From Cyclobacteriaceae bacterium (GTDB taxonomy: Bacteria; Bacteroidota; Bacteroidia; Cytophagales; Cyclobacteriaceae), in assembly GCA_022842845.1 (NCBI GenBank), contig JALHOT010000006.1, forward strand, positions 46,526 to 110,525: a stretch of DNA of 64,000 nt. Direction: 5' to 3'. The notes beneath the pieces were generated by a model that did no database searches, was not told the DNA's origin, and saw nothing but the letters and a program-made list of their open reading frames with translations. The translations under genes and the position numbers were made by a program. Each line of letters opens with the position of its first letter. Within the stretch, counting starts at the first letter, position 1. Positions 17,945 through 25,795 of this stretch are shown here, piece by piece.

Positions 17945-18592
17945 TTACTTTTTAAAGGACCTACCTTGCGCGCGTAATTCCTTCTTTAATATTGGCATAG
18001 CCGATGGACCTATGCCGTGGAGGGCTAAGATTTCTGCTTCCGTGTATTTCGATAAGTGCTGCAGGGTTTGAATCTTCTTATTATTTAAGGCCCGAACAGC
18101 CGGACCAGATAGTTTACCCGCCATGAAAAGATTTTGTTGCATCTCTTTGGCGCAAGTGGGGCAAACCGGGCAATCGCTGCTTTTATAGAACTGATGTCCC
18201 TGCTTGCAAATCCTTAATTGCTTTTTCCTTTCCTTTTCCAAAGCCCAGGCAAGATTTTCTTTAAGCCTGTATTTGACAATTCGCTTGATTAAGCCAATCG
18301 GCAGAGCCTTATCGATTGGAAATTGAACTGCGCCTTTGGAGTGCTTATAAGATTTGAATTGTGAAGCAAAAGCCTTGATACCCGATGAGGAAGGGTAAAA
18401 ACCAATGTGTTTAGCATAGGCCGCAAAATAAACCAGGTTACCTGCTGCATAAAAAGTGGGCATGCCGTAACTGATTTTTTCTGTGGCCACAGGGGCCGCT
18501 TGCTGAATGGTGTGGCGCATGGTGTGCAATAGTTTTTGCACCGAGGGCGGAAACTGCCTGATGTAGGCATCCATGGATTCGACCTTCTTCAT
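17945..18592 (-). CDS. DUF1801 (YdhG-like) protein fused to a zinc-ribbon/HhH C-terminal domain
   Basis: 215 residues with two recognisable parts. Residues about 1-118 are a DUF1801/YdhG domain (MDAYIRQFPPSVQKLL, EKISYGMPTFY, IGFYPSSSGIKAF), a fold sometimes annotated as an iron chaperone. Residues about 125-150 hold a compact Cys/His cluster (CKQGHQFYKSSDCPVCPTC) and residues 155-210 a helix-hairpin-helix like the RNA polymerase alpha C-terminal domain (LQHLSKYTEAEILALHGIGP). The second part usually occurs as a separate small Bacteroidota protein, so this is a fusion. It ends the minus-strand cluster of small proteins. Confidence 0.75.
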   Translation of the reverse strand: MKKVESMDAYIRQFPPSVQKLLHTMRHTIQQAAPVATEKISYGMPTFYAAGNLVYFAAYAKHIGFYPSSSGIKAFASQFKSYKHSKGAVQFPIDKALPIGLIKRIVKYRLKENLAWALEKERKKQLRICKQGHQFYKSSDCPVCPTCAKEMQQNLFMAGKLSGPAVRALNNKKIQTLQHLSKYTEAEILALHGIGPSAMPILKKELRAQGRSFKK

Positions 18593-18596
18593 TGTA

Positions 18597-18827
18597 TTAA
18601 GTTAGTAAAGAACATTCATAGCCAAAGGCCAGCACTATATCAGAAACCAGCTCTACAGAAAGCTCTGATGCCTCTATTCTTAATATCTTGTCACAATCAT
18701 CCAGGTCAACATTGACGCGGGCACCTGGATAAAGTACCAGCAAAACATTTTTAAGCAGCGAAGAAGCTGTGTCATTATCAATACTTGTTTTAAAAACTTC
18801 TACCTGCATGGGCTTATCTGTTTGCAT
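18597..18827 (-). CDS. Small HMA-like-fold hypothetical protein
   Basis: 76 residues. The alternation MQVEVFKTSI, NVLLVLYPGARVNVDLDDCDKILRIE, ELVSDIVLAFGYECSLL suggests a beta-alpha-beta-beta-alpha-beta ferredoxin-like fold as in heavy-metal-associated domains, but the CxxC metal motif is absent. Short proteins of this pattern are common in Bacteroidota and have no assigned function. The start at 18827 overlaps the upstream VOC gene by 14 bases; a second Met at 18809 would begin just after it and fits the domain better. Confidence 0.55.
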   Translation of the reverse strand: MQTDKPMQVEVFKTSIDNDTASSLLKNVLLVLYPGARVNVDLDDCDKILRIEASELSVELVSDIVLAFGYECSLLT

Positions 18828-19230
18828 GGCAAGCGAGTGTCCAATAATGCCCGTATTTATCTTTCAAGTTGGCAAGCCAATCCTGGTGGGCATTTTGATG
18901 AAGTGTGTGCAATAACTCCGCTCCATCAGAAAGGCTTAGATAAATGTCATGCAGCTCCTGATAATGGCCACACACCAATAAAAGACTCATGGTATTGCCT
19001 TGCTGGTGCTTTTCATCTATTGGCAAATCACTGCCGCACAACCTGAAGGAATCCCTTTGCAAACAGGCTTGTAAAATAAAGTCTTGCATGTTGTACAAAA
19101 AGGGAAAAGTTGAAGGAACATCCTTCAGGGTTTGCAGCTGCAGCTTACCACCAATACAACTTTGATAGAAAGTCATGGCTTCGCGGCAATTGCCATTAAA
19201 CAACAAGTAGGGTGTGAGCTGCATGCGCAA
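18814..19230 (-). CDS. VOC family protein (PhnB/glyoxalase-like)
   Basis: 138 residues. TPYLLFNGNCREAMTFYQSCIGGKLQLQTL is the start of the PhnB-like branch of the vicinal oxygen chelate fold, and HQDWLANLKDKYGHYWTL is its typical closing segment (usually W-G-x-x-x-D-x-F-G-x-x-W). The aromatic W at the start of the last motif is kept but the Gly-Asp pattern is altered. The E/H metal ligand set is incomplete, so enzymatic activity is uncertain. It is one of a run of four to five small one-domain genes on the minus strand. Confidence 0.75.
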   Translation of the reverse strand: MRMQLTPYLLFNGNCREAMTFYQSCIGGKLQLQTLKDVPSTFPFLYNMQDFILQACLQRDSFRLCGSDLPIDEKHQQGNTMSLLLVCGHYQELHDIYLSLSDGAELLHTLHQNAHQDWLANLKDKYGHYWTLACHANR

Positions 19231-19231
19231 G

Positions 19232-19651
19232 TTAAGCCTTTAGAAGCGTTGCTATATCAAATTTCTTCATCTTCAAAAAAGCCTGCATGACTCTTGGTGA
19301 TCGTTGAGGATCTGCCATGAGCTCGCCTAATACTTTGGGCACAATTTGCCATGACAAGCCAAACTTATCTTTGAGCCAACCGAACATGCTTTCTTCTCCT
19401 CCGGCTGTTAATTTCTCCCAGTAATAATCAAGCTCCTCCTGGTTATCACATTCAACTACAAAAGAAACGGCTTCATTGAATTGAAAGTGAGGCCCTCCGT
19501 TCAGTGCCATTATTTTCTGACCGTTCACTTCGAAGTGAACCACCGTAGGTGTTTCGCTGGTGATCTTTGCATGCTTAAAAATGCCGCAATAAAATTGAGC
19601 AGCTTTGCGTGCATTTCCGTTAAACCAGAGGCAAGGATGTATGTTTTTCAT
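19232..19651 (-). CDS. VOC family protein (3-demethylubiquinone methyltransferase-like/PhnB)
   Basis: 139 residues from the Met at 19651 (MKNIHPCLWFNGNARKAA), the typical start of this family; four more codons to 19663 are possible. The sequence runs through AVSFVVECDNQEELDYYW, GWLKDKFGLSWQIVP, all standard for the PhnB-like VOC proteins mislabelled as 3-demethylubiquinone methyltransferase, and ends in the helix RVMQAFLKMKKFDI found in family members. Function unknown. It is separated from the next VOC gene by a single base, so the two are co-translated from one mRNA. Confidence 0.8.
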   Translation of the reverse strand: MKNIHPCLWFNGNARKAAQFYCGIFKHAKITSETPTVVHFEVNGQKIMALNGGPHFQFNEAVSFVVECDNQEELDYYWEKLTAGGEESMFGWLKDKFGLSWQIVPKVLGELMADPQRSPRVMQAFLKMKKFDIATLLKA

Positions 19652-19684
19652 AGCTTGAATCATGGGGTAAGAACTTAGAGGTAC

Positions 19685-20131
19685 TTAATTTTCGCAAAGC
19701 AGCTTTAATTTTTGCAAGGCTTCGGGCCAGGCACTGTTAAAGTAATCTTTGTAAGCTTCGACCACGTCTATACTCACAATCAGCTGGGTGCCATTCGTCA
19801 CACTTTTAAAGGTGTAATCTTCATGGGCACCAGCCCAGCTTTCAATATTGGCAGCATCAGTTACTTCTAGTCCATTTTGCCACAAAGCGTAGTGTTCTAT
19901 GCTGATGAACTCATTGCTTTTGTTTTCCAATATCCGGCTAACCATCCCTCCTTCTTTCCCCTCCTCATCGGTGCCTATGAAAAGCATTTTAGATCCCTTC
20001 TCCCAGGACCCCTCAAAACGCGATTGTCCGAAGGGGCTTGTCCACTCTCTGTAAGCACGATCGGATAACATCAGCTGAAAGACCTTTTCCTTTGGTGCTG
20101 CGATGATAACTTCGAAGTGAAGCTTTTGCAT
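19685..20131 (-). CDS. SRPBCC/AHSA1-domain protein
   Basis: 148 residues with the START-like helix-grip fold: FEVIIAAPKEKVFQLMLSD at the start, WTSPFGQSRFEGSWEKGS, then the second half of strands ending in a long helix (DYFNSAWPEALQKLKLLCEN). AHSA1-domain proteins bind hydrophobic ligands or Hsp90-like partners; most bacterial members are uncharacterised. Two bases separate it from a second AHSA1 gene upstream. Confidence 0.75.
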   Translation of the reverse strand: MQKLHFEVIIAAPKEKVFQLMLSDRAYREWTSPFGQSRFEGSWEKGSKMLFIGTDEEGKEGGMVSRILENKSNEFISIEHYALWQNGLEVTDAANIESWAGAHEDYTFKSVTNGTQLIVSIDVVEAYKDYFNSAWPEALQKLKLLCEN

Positions 20132-20133
20132 GA

Positions 20134-20559
20134 TTACTGATTTTCTGTGTATCGCTTAAAATTATCCAGAATAGCTTGCCAACCGGCCCGTTGCATGTCC
20201 ACCGGATTCATCTGCTCAGCATCAAATGTTTCCGTTACCTCCACCGCGTCACCCTTCGGTACAAATTGAATCGACACTTTTCTGCCATCGGCCATGGTGT
20301 AGCTGATAAGTTTGTGTTTTTCAAGCGCCTCGTAAACCCCTTCGAAATCGAAACCCATGCTCCCGTCTTTTGCTTCCATGCGGGAAGTAAATTTGCCACC
20401 CACCCGTAAATCATTGGTAGCCCTTGGCGTATGCCAATCATCCGAAGCTGCGTTCCATTGTATAATATGTTTTGGTTCTGTCCAATAAGTCCAGACCTTT
20501 TCCATTGTTGCCTTTACCGAAGCTTGAATGGTAATGCTTACGTAATTTTTATTTTCCAT
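20134..20559 (-). CDS. SRPBCC/AHSA1-domain protein
   Basis: 141 residues, START-like fold with the family start VSITIQASVKATMEKVWTYW, the phrase HIIQWNAASDDWHTP, RVGGKFTSRMEAKDGSMGFDFEG and the closing helix QRAGWQAILDNFKRYTE. This is the well-known polyketide-cyclase-like AHSA1 type often found beside VOC proteins in Bacteroidota. It is the first gene of the minus-strand cluster 20559 to 17945 and is divergent from the GlxA-type regulator 106 bases away, which may control both directions. Confidence 0.8.
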   Translation of the reverse strand: MENKNYVSITIQASVKATMEKVWTYWTEPKHIIQWNAASDDWHTPRATNDLRVGGKFTSRMEAKDGSMGFDFEGVYEALEKHKLISYTMADGRKVSIQFVPKGDAVEVTETFDAEQMNPVDMQRAGWQAILDNFKRYTENQ

Positions 20560-20665
20560 GATCTTATTTTGTATAACAAATATCGGAGTTCGTCAATGCT
20601 TCAGCACTGTGGAGACGCGACAATTATGGGGTGTTTTACGACAGGGAAAAGTGTAATTTTAGTGT

Positions 20666-21646
20666 ATGAAAACCGTCAGCATCCTGGTTCCTGAGTCATC
20701 GGTGCCACAGGCCATTGCCGATCCTCAATATTTATTTAATACTGTGAATCAGTTTTTAATAGCTTCGGGAAAGCAAGCCCTCTTTCATGTACAACTTGTT
20801 GGGCATCATAAAGAAGTAAAACTAAACGCGGGTTTATTCTCTGTACATGTAGATAAACAACTAGAAGAGGTAGAGCATACAGACTTACTCTTTATCCCAG
20901 CGCTTTTTGGCAACATGCCGCAAGCCATAGAACAGAATAGAGTTCTCCTACCCTGGATACAAGCACAATATGAAAAAGGCGCTGAGGTAGCCTCGCTCTG
21001 TGTAGGAGCGTTTTTATTGGCTTCTACAGGTTTATTAAATGGTAAAAAATGTTCTACCCATTGGGGCTTTAGTACAGAGTTCCGGCAATTATTTCCAGCA
21101 GTTGAATTAGTCGATGGCAGCATTATTACTGAAGAGAGTGGCCTCTACTCCAGCGGAGGGGCTAATTCGTATTGGAATCTGCTCTTGCACCTGGTGGAAA
21201 AATATACTGACAGAGAAACCGCCATACTCGCCTCCAAATACTTTGCGATTGATATTGACCGCAACAGCCAGGCAGCCTTCAGTATGTTTCGGGGGCAAAA
21301 AGAACATCATGATGAAGTAATTAAAAAAGCACAAGAATACATAGAGCAACACATCCATGAACGCATGAGTGTGGAGAGTCTGGCCGATCAATATGGGGTG
21401 GGGCGAAGAACTTTTGAAAGAAGGTTTAAAACTGCTACCAACAACTCAGTGCTTGAGTACATTCAACGCATTAAAATAGAATCTGCCAAACGTTGCTTTG
21501 AAAGCAGCAGAAAAAACATCAATGAAGTAATGTACGATGTAGGCTATACAGATACTAAAGCCTTCCGTACGCTCTTCAAGAAAATAACGGGGTTAACACC
21601 TTTGGAGTATCGAAACAAGTACAGTAAACAGTTGTTAACTGCGTAA
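20666..21646 (+). CDS. GlxA family AraC-type transcriptional regulator
   Basis: 326 residues: an N-terminal DJ-1/PfpI-like domain (about 1-190, with the nucleophile-elbow-like SLCVGAFLLASTG) and a C-terminal AraC double helix-turn-helix (about 225-322, with SVESLADQYGVGRRTFERRF and YDVGYTDTKAFRTLFKKITGLTP). GlxA-type regulators sense a small ligand or redox state through the first domain. A near-match -7 element (TAATTTTA, 20654-20661) lies only a few bases before the ATG, so the mRNA may be almost leaderless. It is followed by an aldehyde dehydrogenase after 15 bases, a likely target. Confidence 0.85.
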   Translation: MKTVSILVPESSVPQAIADPQYLFNTVNQFLIASGKQALFHVQLVGHHKEVKLNAGLFSVHVDKQLEEVEHTDLLFIPALFGNMPQAIEQNRVLLPWIQAQYEKGAEVASLCVGAFLLASTGLLNGKKCSTHWGFSTEFRQLFPAVELVDGSIITEESGLYSSGGANSYWNLLLHLVEKYTDRETAILASKYFAIDIDRNSQAAFSMFRGQKEHHDEVIKKAQEYIEQHIHERMSVESLADQYGVGRRTFERRFKTATNNSVLEYIQRIKIESAKRCFESSRKNINEVMYDVGYTDTKAFRTLFKKITGLTPLEYRNKYSKQLLTA

Positions 21647-21661
21647 ATATTTCGTTAAGTC

Positions 21662-23014
21662 ATGTTTCAATCGATTAATCCTTACAATCAGCAAATTCTT
21701 CAGTCATTTATACCTGATACAAAAGAAGCTGTTGACCATAAACTCGCACTTTCGCGCAAAGCCTTCCTGTCGTGGCGAGCACTACCGATAAGGCAACGGA
21801 CCACTTACATCAGCACAATCGGTAACAACATCCGAAGAGATCGGGAGCTGCTGGCCAGGAGCATAAGTCTTGAAATGGGTAAGCCCATACAAGAGGCACT
21901 GGCTGAAGTCGACAAAAGTGCCATGGCCTGCCAGTATTTTGCTGAAGAGGGCGCCACACTCCTGGGAGATATCCCAATAGAAAATGATGCCAGCAAAGCT
22001 TATATACACTACTCACCCATAGGGGCTGTGTTGGGTATTATGCCCTGGAATTTTCCAGTGTGGCAAGTGATTCGCTATGCCATACCTTCCCTCATCGGTG
22101 GTAACGTGATCTTACTCAAACATGCGCCCAATGTTTGCCAGACAGCCTTGCGCTTGGAAAAACTATTGGAAGACAGTGGCTTGCCATCCGGTGTTTTTCA
22201 AACGCTAGTGGTTGAAACCGATTTGATTGAAGGCATCATCGCCCATGACCATGTGCAAGGCGTAACGCTTACAGGCAGTGAATATGCCGGATCACAGGTA
22301 GCTTCTCTGGCGGGTAAGTATATTAAGAAGTCTGTATTGGAATTAGGGGGCAGCGATCCCTTCATTGTTTTAAAAGATGCAGACCTTCAACAAGCGGCCA
22401 TTGTGGCTGCGCAATCGCGCATGCAAAATGCAGGACAAAGCTGTATCGCTGCCAAGCGCTTTTTAGTAAATGAAAGTGTAGCCGAAGAATTTATACAGCT
22501 GTTCCTGACAGAGATAAAAAATTTACGCTATGGCGATCCACTCCTGGAAAGCACAACACTCGGACCTTTGGCCAGAATAGACCTGGCACAAAAAGTTGAA
22601 AAGCAAGTGATGGACTCTGTAAAACAAGGCGCTCAGTTACTATTGCCTTTCGAAAGAAACCATTGCCATGTAACGCCCACCCTGCTCACACAGGTGAAAC
22701 CAGGCATGCCGGCTTTTGACGAAGAAATCTTTGGGCCGGTGGCTACGGTACTTTCAGTAAAAGATGATGATGATGCCATTCACTTAGCCAATCAGACCCG
22801 TTACGGACTAGGAGCTTCTATTTGGAGTCAGGATATTGAGCGCGCCACCAGGCTGGCCACCCAAATCGAAGCAGGCTCTGTCTATATTAATAAGCTGATG
22901 CGTTCGAATGTGCGTTTCCCATTCGGAGGCGTAAAAAAATCAGGGTATGGAAGAGAGTTGGGCGAAGCGGGAATAAAAGAGTTTATGAATACCAAAACCA
23001 TTGTGGTGAGTTGA
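21662..23014 (+). CDS. NAD(P)-dependent succinate-semialdehyde dehydrogenase-type aldehyde dehydrogenase
   Basis: 450 residues, the shorter form typical of bacterial SSADH (GabD-like) enzymes. The general-base Glu lies in LELGGSDPFIV and the catalytic Cys in MQNAGQSCIAAKRF; PWNFPVWQVIRY and GPVATVLSV are family motifs, and the C-terminus has KKSGYGRELGEAGIKEF. It oxidises an aldehyde to the acid with NAD(P)+. Succinate semialdehyde is the best guess, from overall resemblance only. Probably in one operon with the upstream GlxA-type regulator. Confidence 0.88.
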   Translation: MFQSINPYNQQILQSFIPDTKEAVDHKLALSRKAFLSWRALPIRQRTTYISTIGNNIRRDRELLARSISLEMGKPIQEALAEVDKSAMACQYFAEEGATLLGDIPIENDASKAYIHYSPIGAVLGIMPWNFPVWQVIRYAIPSLIGGNVILLKHAPNVCQTALRLEKLLEDSGLPSGVFQTLVVETDLIEGIIAHDHVQGVTLTGSEYAGSQVASLAGKYIKKSVLELGGSDPFIVLKDADLQQAAIVAAQSRMQNAGQSCIAAKRFLVNESVAEEFIQLFLTEIKNLRYGDPLLESTTLGPLARIDLAQKVEKQVMDSVKQGAQLLLPFERNHCHVTPTLLTQVKPGMPAFDEEIFGPVATVLSVKDDDDAIHLANQTRYGLGASIWSQDIERATRLATQIEAGSVYINKLMRSNVRFPFGGVKKSGYGRELGEAGIKEFMNTKTIVVS

Positions 23015-23333
23015 TTGATGTGATGATTAGCTCATGTGATGATGTGATGATGGAAGGCAATTTGATGATTTTAGAATGTAAGGAGATGGGCTGATTTGTT
23101 GATATGCTCTTTTTCTGAGCGATGAGCATGCGACACTTGGGGACACCTACTTTTATCTAAAGCATGCGAGGTCCACAGTTGGGGAAACTCACTTTGCTTT
23201 GGGGATTAGGAGATCCTCAGTTGGGCACGCGTATTTTTTCAACACAATTAAGAATACCGACAGCATCAAGAAAGAATATAGAATTCCCGCACCAACTAAG
23301 TGGTATAGCCGATCAGGAATTCCCAAGATCAAA
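23015..23333. other. 319-base gene-free convergent gap with short degenerate repeats
   Basis: Between the ends of two converging genes. The first 40 bases are a simple TGATG/GTGATGAT tract. From 23126 to 23225 there are several loose copies of a (C/T)TTGGGGA-like word, and the octamer GCATGCGA occurs twice (in front of the first two copies). I see no plausible start codon with a coherent protein, no RNA gene and no strong terminator; it could be decayed sequence. Confidence 0.5.
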
Positions 23334-23795
23334 CTATAAATCCCCGGTGATCCTTATTAGGGGATTCATTTTAACCTTGGCCTTCACTGAGTTGGAAATC
23401 AAGCAAGCAGCTTCCGATTTGGTGAGTACTTTCAAAGCCTTCTCGCGGTCCTCTTCTTTTAAGATCGTTAGTTCCGGCTCAAGCAATACTTCTGTCATTA
23501 AATACTTCCCTTCTACCTGCTCCAGCTTTCCTTTGGCCACACAAGCAAAAGATTCAAACTCCAATTTGAAGTTTTCGGAAATGGCCAAAAAGGTAGTCAT
23601 CAAACAACTGCTGACGGCTGCGGTAAATAAATGCTCTGGCGACCATATGCCCGGCATGCCTTTTGGAAATGGCGGTGGTGTGGCCACTTCTATTCTTCCA
23701 CCATCGGCTGCACTAAAATGTACATCAGGAGAAGAGATAATACCCTTGCGTTCTTTCAACCATTTCAAATCCACTTCAAAATAATGCGCTTCCAT
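23334..23795 (-). CDS. OsmC family protein
   Basis: 153 residues. The two family Cys residues are present: the first in LFTAAVSSCLMTTFLAIS (about residue 70) and the second in FESFACVAKGKLE (about 93). The N-terminal strand set and GGGxxPxPxELLL-like segment (VATPPPFPKGMPGIWSPEHLF) fit OsmC/Ohr. The pair would act as a peroxidase on hydroperoxides using a thiol reductant, or the protein may be a redox-active homologue with other substrates. It faces the aldehyde dehydrogenase across the repeat-rich gap; a direct repeat lies upstream. Confidence 0.8.
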   Translation of the reverse strand: MEAHYFEVDLKWLKERKGIISSPDVHFSAADGGRIEVATPPPFPKGMPGIWSPEHLFTAAVSSCLMTTFLAISENFKLEFESFACVAKGKLEQVEGKYLMTEVLLEPELTILKEEDREKALKVLTKSEAACLISNSVKAKVKMNPLIRITGDL

Positions 23796-23857
23796 AGCTT
23801 ATCTGTATTAAAATAAATTTCTCTTGGTCTTTATGTGTGTAAAGCTAGCCTCAGGGA

Positions 23858-23889
23858 TTTGCGCTCATGATGACAGCTTTGTGCTCATG
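23858..23889 (-). repeat. 20-base-phased direct repeat upstream of the OsmC gene
   Basis: TTTGCGCTCATG (23858-23869) and TTTGTGCTCATG (23878-23889) are identical at 11 of 12 positions and spaced exactly 20 bases, about two helical turns. They lie 60-95 bases before the OsmC start codon, where a transcription factor dimer could bind. This is suggestive only. Confidence 0.3.
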
Positions 23890-23917
23890 GCCTGACTTAA
23901 ATCATGATTTGTGGGAA

Positions 23918-24283
23918 CTATTGTAATAGTCCCATTTTATACTGAAAAACAGCCGCGATTTGCTGCCCGCGCTCTTTCGCTTCTTCTGCCTTCGCGCCAA
24001 TAAAATGTTCATCAATGGTCTTCTTAAAAAGAAGTAACCAACGGTCGAAGTGCGAACTTTGTACCGGTAGTTCTTTGTGTTTTTCAAAAGGACTTCCCAG
24101 ATACGATTGTTCACCCAAGAGCATGGAAGCCCAAAACTTATACATAATAGGCAAATGCTCAGGCCAATTGACGTGGGCAAATACCGGAGCGAGTAAATCG
24201 TCTGCCTTTACCTTTTCATAAAATTCGTTGACGAGCAACTCCACCGAATCCCTGGATTCCAGTAAACGTGCTTCTTTAATCAT
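23918..24283 (-). CDS. Group III truncated haemoglobin
   Basis: 121 residues, the length of a group III (P-type) truncated globin. VNEFYEKVKADDLLAPVFAHV gives the B-helix aromatic and loop, MYKFWASMLLG the E region, and SSHFDRWLLLFKKTIDEHF the F region with the proximal His. Such globins bind O2 or NO in the cytoplasm; several are linked to NO detoxification or microaerobic respiration. It is the last gene of the long minus-strand cluster that includes nosZ, only 6 bases after the cupin gene, which supports an NO or N-oxide role. Confidence 0.85.
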   Translation of the reverse strand: MIKEARLLESRDSVELLVNEFYEKVKADDLLAPVFAHVNWPEHLPIMYKFWASMLLGEQSYLGSPFEKHKELPVQSSHFDRWLLLFKKTIDEHFIGAKAEEAKERGQQIAAVFQYKMGLLQ

Positions 24284-24289
24284 AGTTCA

Positions 24290-24583
24290 TTAACCCTTGA
24301 TGATTAAAAAACTATTGCGATCTTCCATACCCATTACTTCATGTTCAATGTGCACTGGTATGTGGAATACATCTTCTTTCTTTAGGATAATCACCTCATC
24401 CTTGAGGGTAAACTGCAGTACGCCCTGCAAAACCACTAATAAAGCCGGAGTAGGCGTTGTATGCTTCGTCAGTACCTGATCTTTAATTAAACCGACTACA
24501 AAAACCCGGCTGTGTTCATGATTGGCGAGAGACAAAATAGAAGGCTTTGATAAATTGAAAATGAGATCGTTCTTGATATTCAT
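24290..24583 (-). CDS. Small cupin-domain protein
   Basis: 97 residues. The single beta-barrel reads VFVGLIKDQVLTKHTTPTPALLVVLQGVLQFTL then VIILKKEDVFHIPVHIEHEVMGMEDR, i.e. cupin motif 1 with a single His and motif 2 with IPxHxxH. A metal site is possible but the first motif is not the classic H-x-H-x(3,4)-E. Its place between the CopD-like membrane protein and a truncated haemoglobin (1- and 6-base gaps) indicates one transcript with the nos genes. Function unknown. Confidence 0.7.
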   Translation of the reverse strand: MNIKNDLIFNLSKPSILSLANHEHSRVFVVGLIKDQVLTKHTTPTPALLVVLQGVLQFTLKDEVIILKKEDVFHIPVHIEHEVMGMEDRNSFLIIKG

Positions 24584-24584
24584 A

Positions 24585-25028
24585 CTATAAGAAATTAAAC
24601 CGGAAACTGAGACCAGTTATTACAAATGATACCGCCAATACCGTAACCAACACTATATGAAAGGCTAGGTTTGGTAACTGTGCTACGGTTAAACGTGGCA
24701 CAATAAACAAGCGCGCATGAATGGCCAGCATGATTGTTACGAGTAACAAAGCGAGCTTCAGCCACAACAAACGGTGATGAGCGCTCGCCAATGATAACCA
24801 GTCATGAAAGGGAACAAAAAGCAATGCCATCCATACACCTGTTACAATTTGCAATAACAAGGCCGGTATCCCGATGCGCTCAAAGTTTTTTTCAAATGCC
24901 TGAATGCCCTGCACACTTTTCTCCTGCAAGGCCTTAGGTAAAATTGTGGAAGCCAGCACAAGATGTCCTCCTACCCAAACGGTAGCGCCTAATACATGTA
25001 GAAAAACTAACCAGGGCAATAGCATCAC
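24585..25028 (-). CDS. CopD-like four-helix membrane protein
   Basis: 147 residues with four transmembrane helices (about 5-27, 50-72, 84-106, 122-144). The start LPWLVFLHVLGATVWVGGHLVLA has the His/Trp/Gly/Gly/His layout of CopD/YeaZ-type and haem b-binding four-helix proteins, and LKLALLLVTIMLAIHARLFI holds another His. The family includes copper import (CopD) and possible haem proteins. It overlaps nosY by four bases (ATGA), so it is part of the nos operon; copper supply to NosZ is an attractive but unproven role. Confidence 0.7.
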   Translation of the reverse strand: MMLLPWLVFLHVLGATVWVGGHLVLASTILPKALQEKSVQGIQAFEKNFERIGIPALLLQIVTGVWMALLFVPFHDWLSLASAHHRLLWLKLALLLVTIMLAIHARLFIVPRLTVAQLPNLAFHIVLVTVLAVSFVITGLSFRFNFL

Positions 25029-25792
25029 AAATCTTTACGTGAAAAAATACTAACTGACAATACTGTCGGGATGACAATCCAAAGCATGAGAACGCCTACT
25101 GAAAAGAGTAGCCCTATATAGCTGCCAAAAAACTCGCGGTAAAAGGCACCTGTATAACCCATGAGCGCTGACACATCCAGAGTAAGCAGCATCATGATTC
25201 TGCCTAAATCAACCGGATTGAGCGACACCAGGGCCAAGGTTACTTTCTCCAGCGGATAATCGCTGAAACTATAAATGATCCATAGCAACAAGCCATCGTA
25301 GATCAAGGAAAAATAAAACCAGAATAACAAAGCAATACCAATGGCTTTTGCTTTATCGCGGGTAAGTACAGAAGATAAAAAAGCCAACGACACAAAAACG
25401 ATGGTAAGCAAGGTACCTACCAACAAGAGCATCACAGCACTATGACCTGCACCGTAAAATAAAATCGGCACGCCTACCCCAATCAGAAAACCAGAAGTCA
25501 GTGATAAGGCTACTCCGGCATACTCGCTGAGAAATACTACCTTTCGGTTAATGGGCTGCGCGAGCATCAACTCAATAAACTCATAAGAATTATAAAAATG
25601 AATCGTAGCAAATACTACACTGATCAATGGCATCACCATCAATACAATGTTCATCAGGCTCAGAATAACTTTATTGGGATCGCTATCGAGCTGAAACAAA
25701 GCAAAAGTACTGACGAAGAGAAAAAGCGTATAGAAAAGCAAGAAGCGCGTTCTCAGCAGGTCGTAAAAAACATATTTAATAATCCGTGCCAT
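25025..25792 (-). CDS. nosY: NosY-type ABC transporter permease
   Basis: 255 residues with six hydrophobic helices (about 14-34, 44-66, 94-118, 125-150, 165-190, 225-250). FATIHFYNSYEFIELMLAQPINRK is the typical cytoplasmic loop of NosY/ABC-2 permeases. With NosF and NosD it forms the membrane complex needed for maturation of the CuZ sulfide-bridged copper site of nitrous-oxide reductase. It lies 3 bases after nosF. Identification rests on position plus ABC-2 fold. Confidence 0.88.
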   Translation of the reverse strand: MARIIKYVFYDLLRTRFLLFYTLFLFVSTFALFQLDSDPNKVILSLMNIVLMVMPLISVVFATIHFYNSYEFIELMLAQPINRKVVFLSEYAGVALSLTSGFLIGVGVPILFYGAGHSAVMLLLVGTLLTIVFVSLAFLSSVLTRDKAKAIGIALLFWFYFSLIYDGLLLWIIYSFSDYPLEKVTLALVSLNPVDLGRIMMLLTLDVSALMGYTGAFYREFFGSYIGLLFSVGVLMLWIVIPTVLSVSIFSRKDL

Positions 25793-25795
25793 ACA

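Noticed and set aside
23015..23060. GATG/TGATG tract as a CRISPR-like or coding repeat
   Set aside because: Units are 5-8 bases with no unique spacers; it is simple-sequence slippage.
23164..23784. A 206-codon plus-strand frame across the OsmC gene
   Set aside because: It runs antisense over the OsmC gene, which has a full family signature, and its own translation has no recognisable domain or signal.
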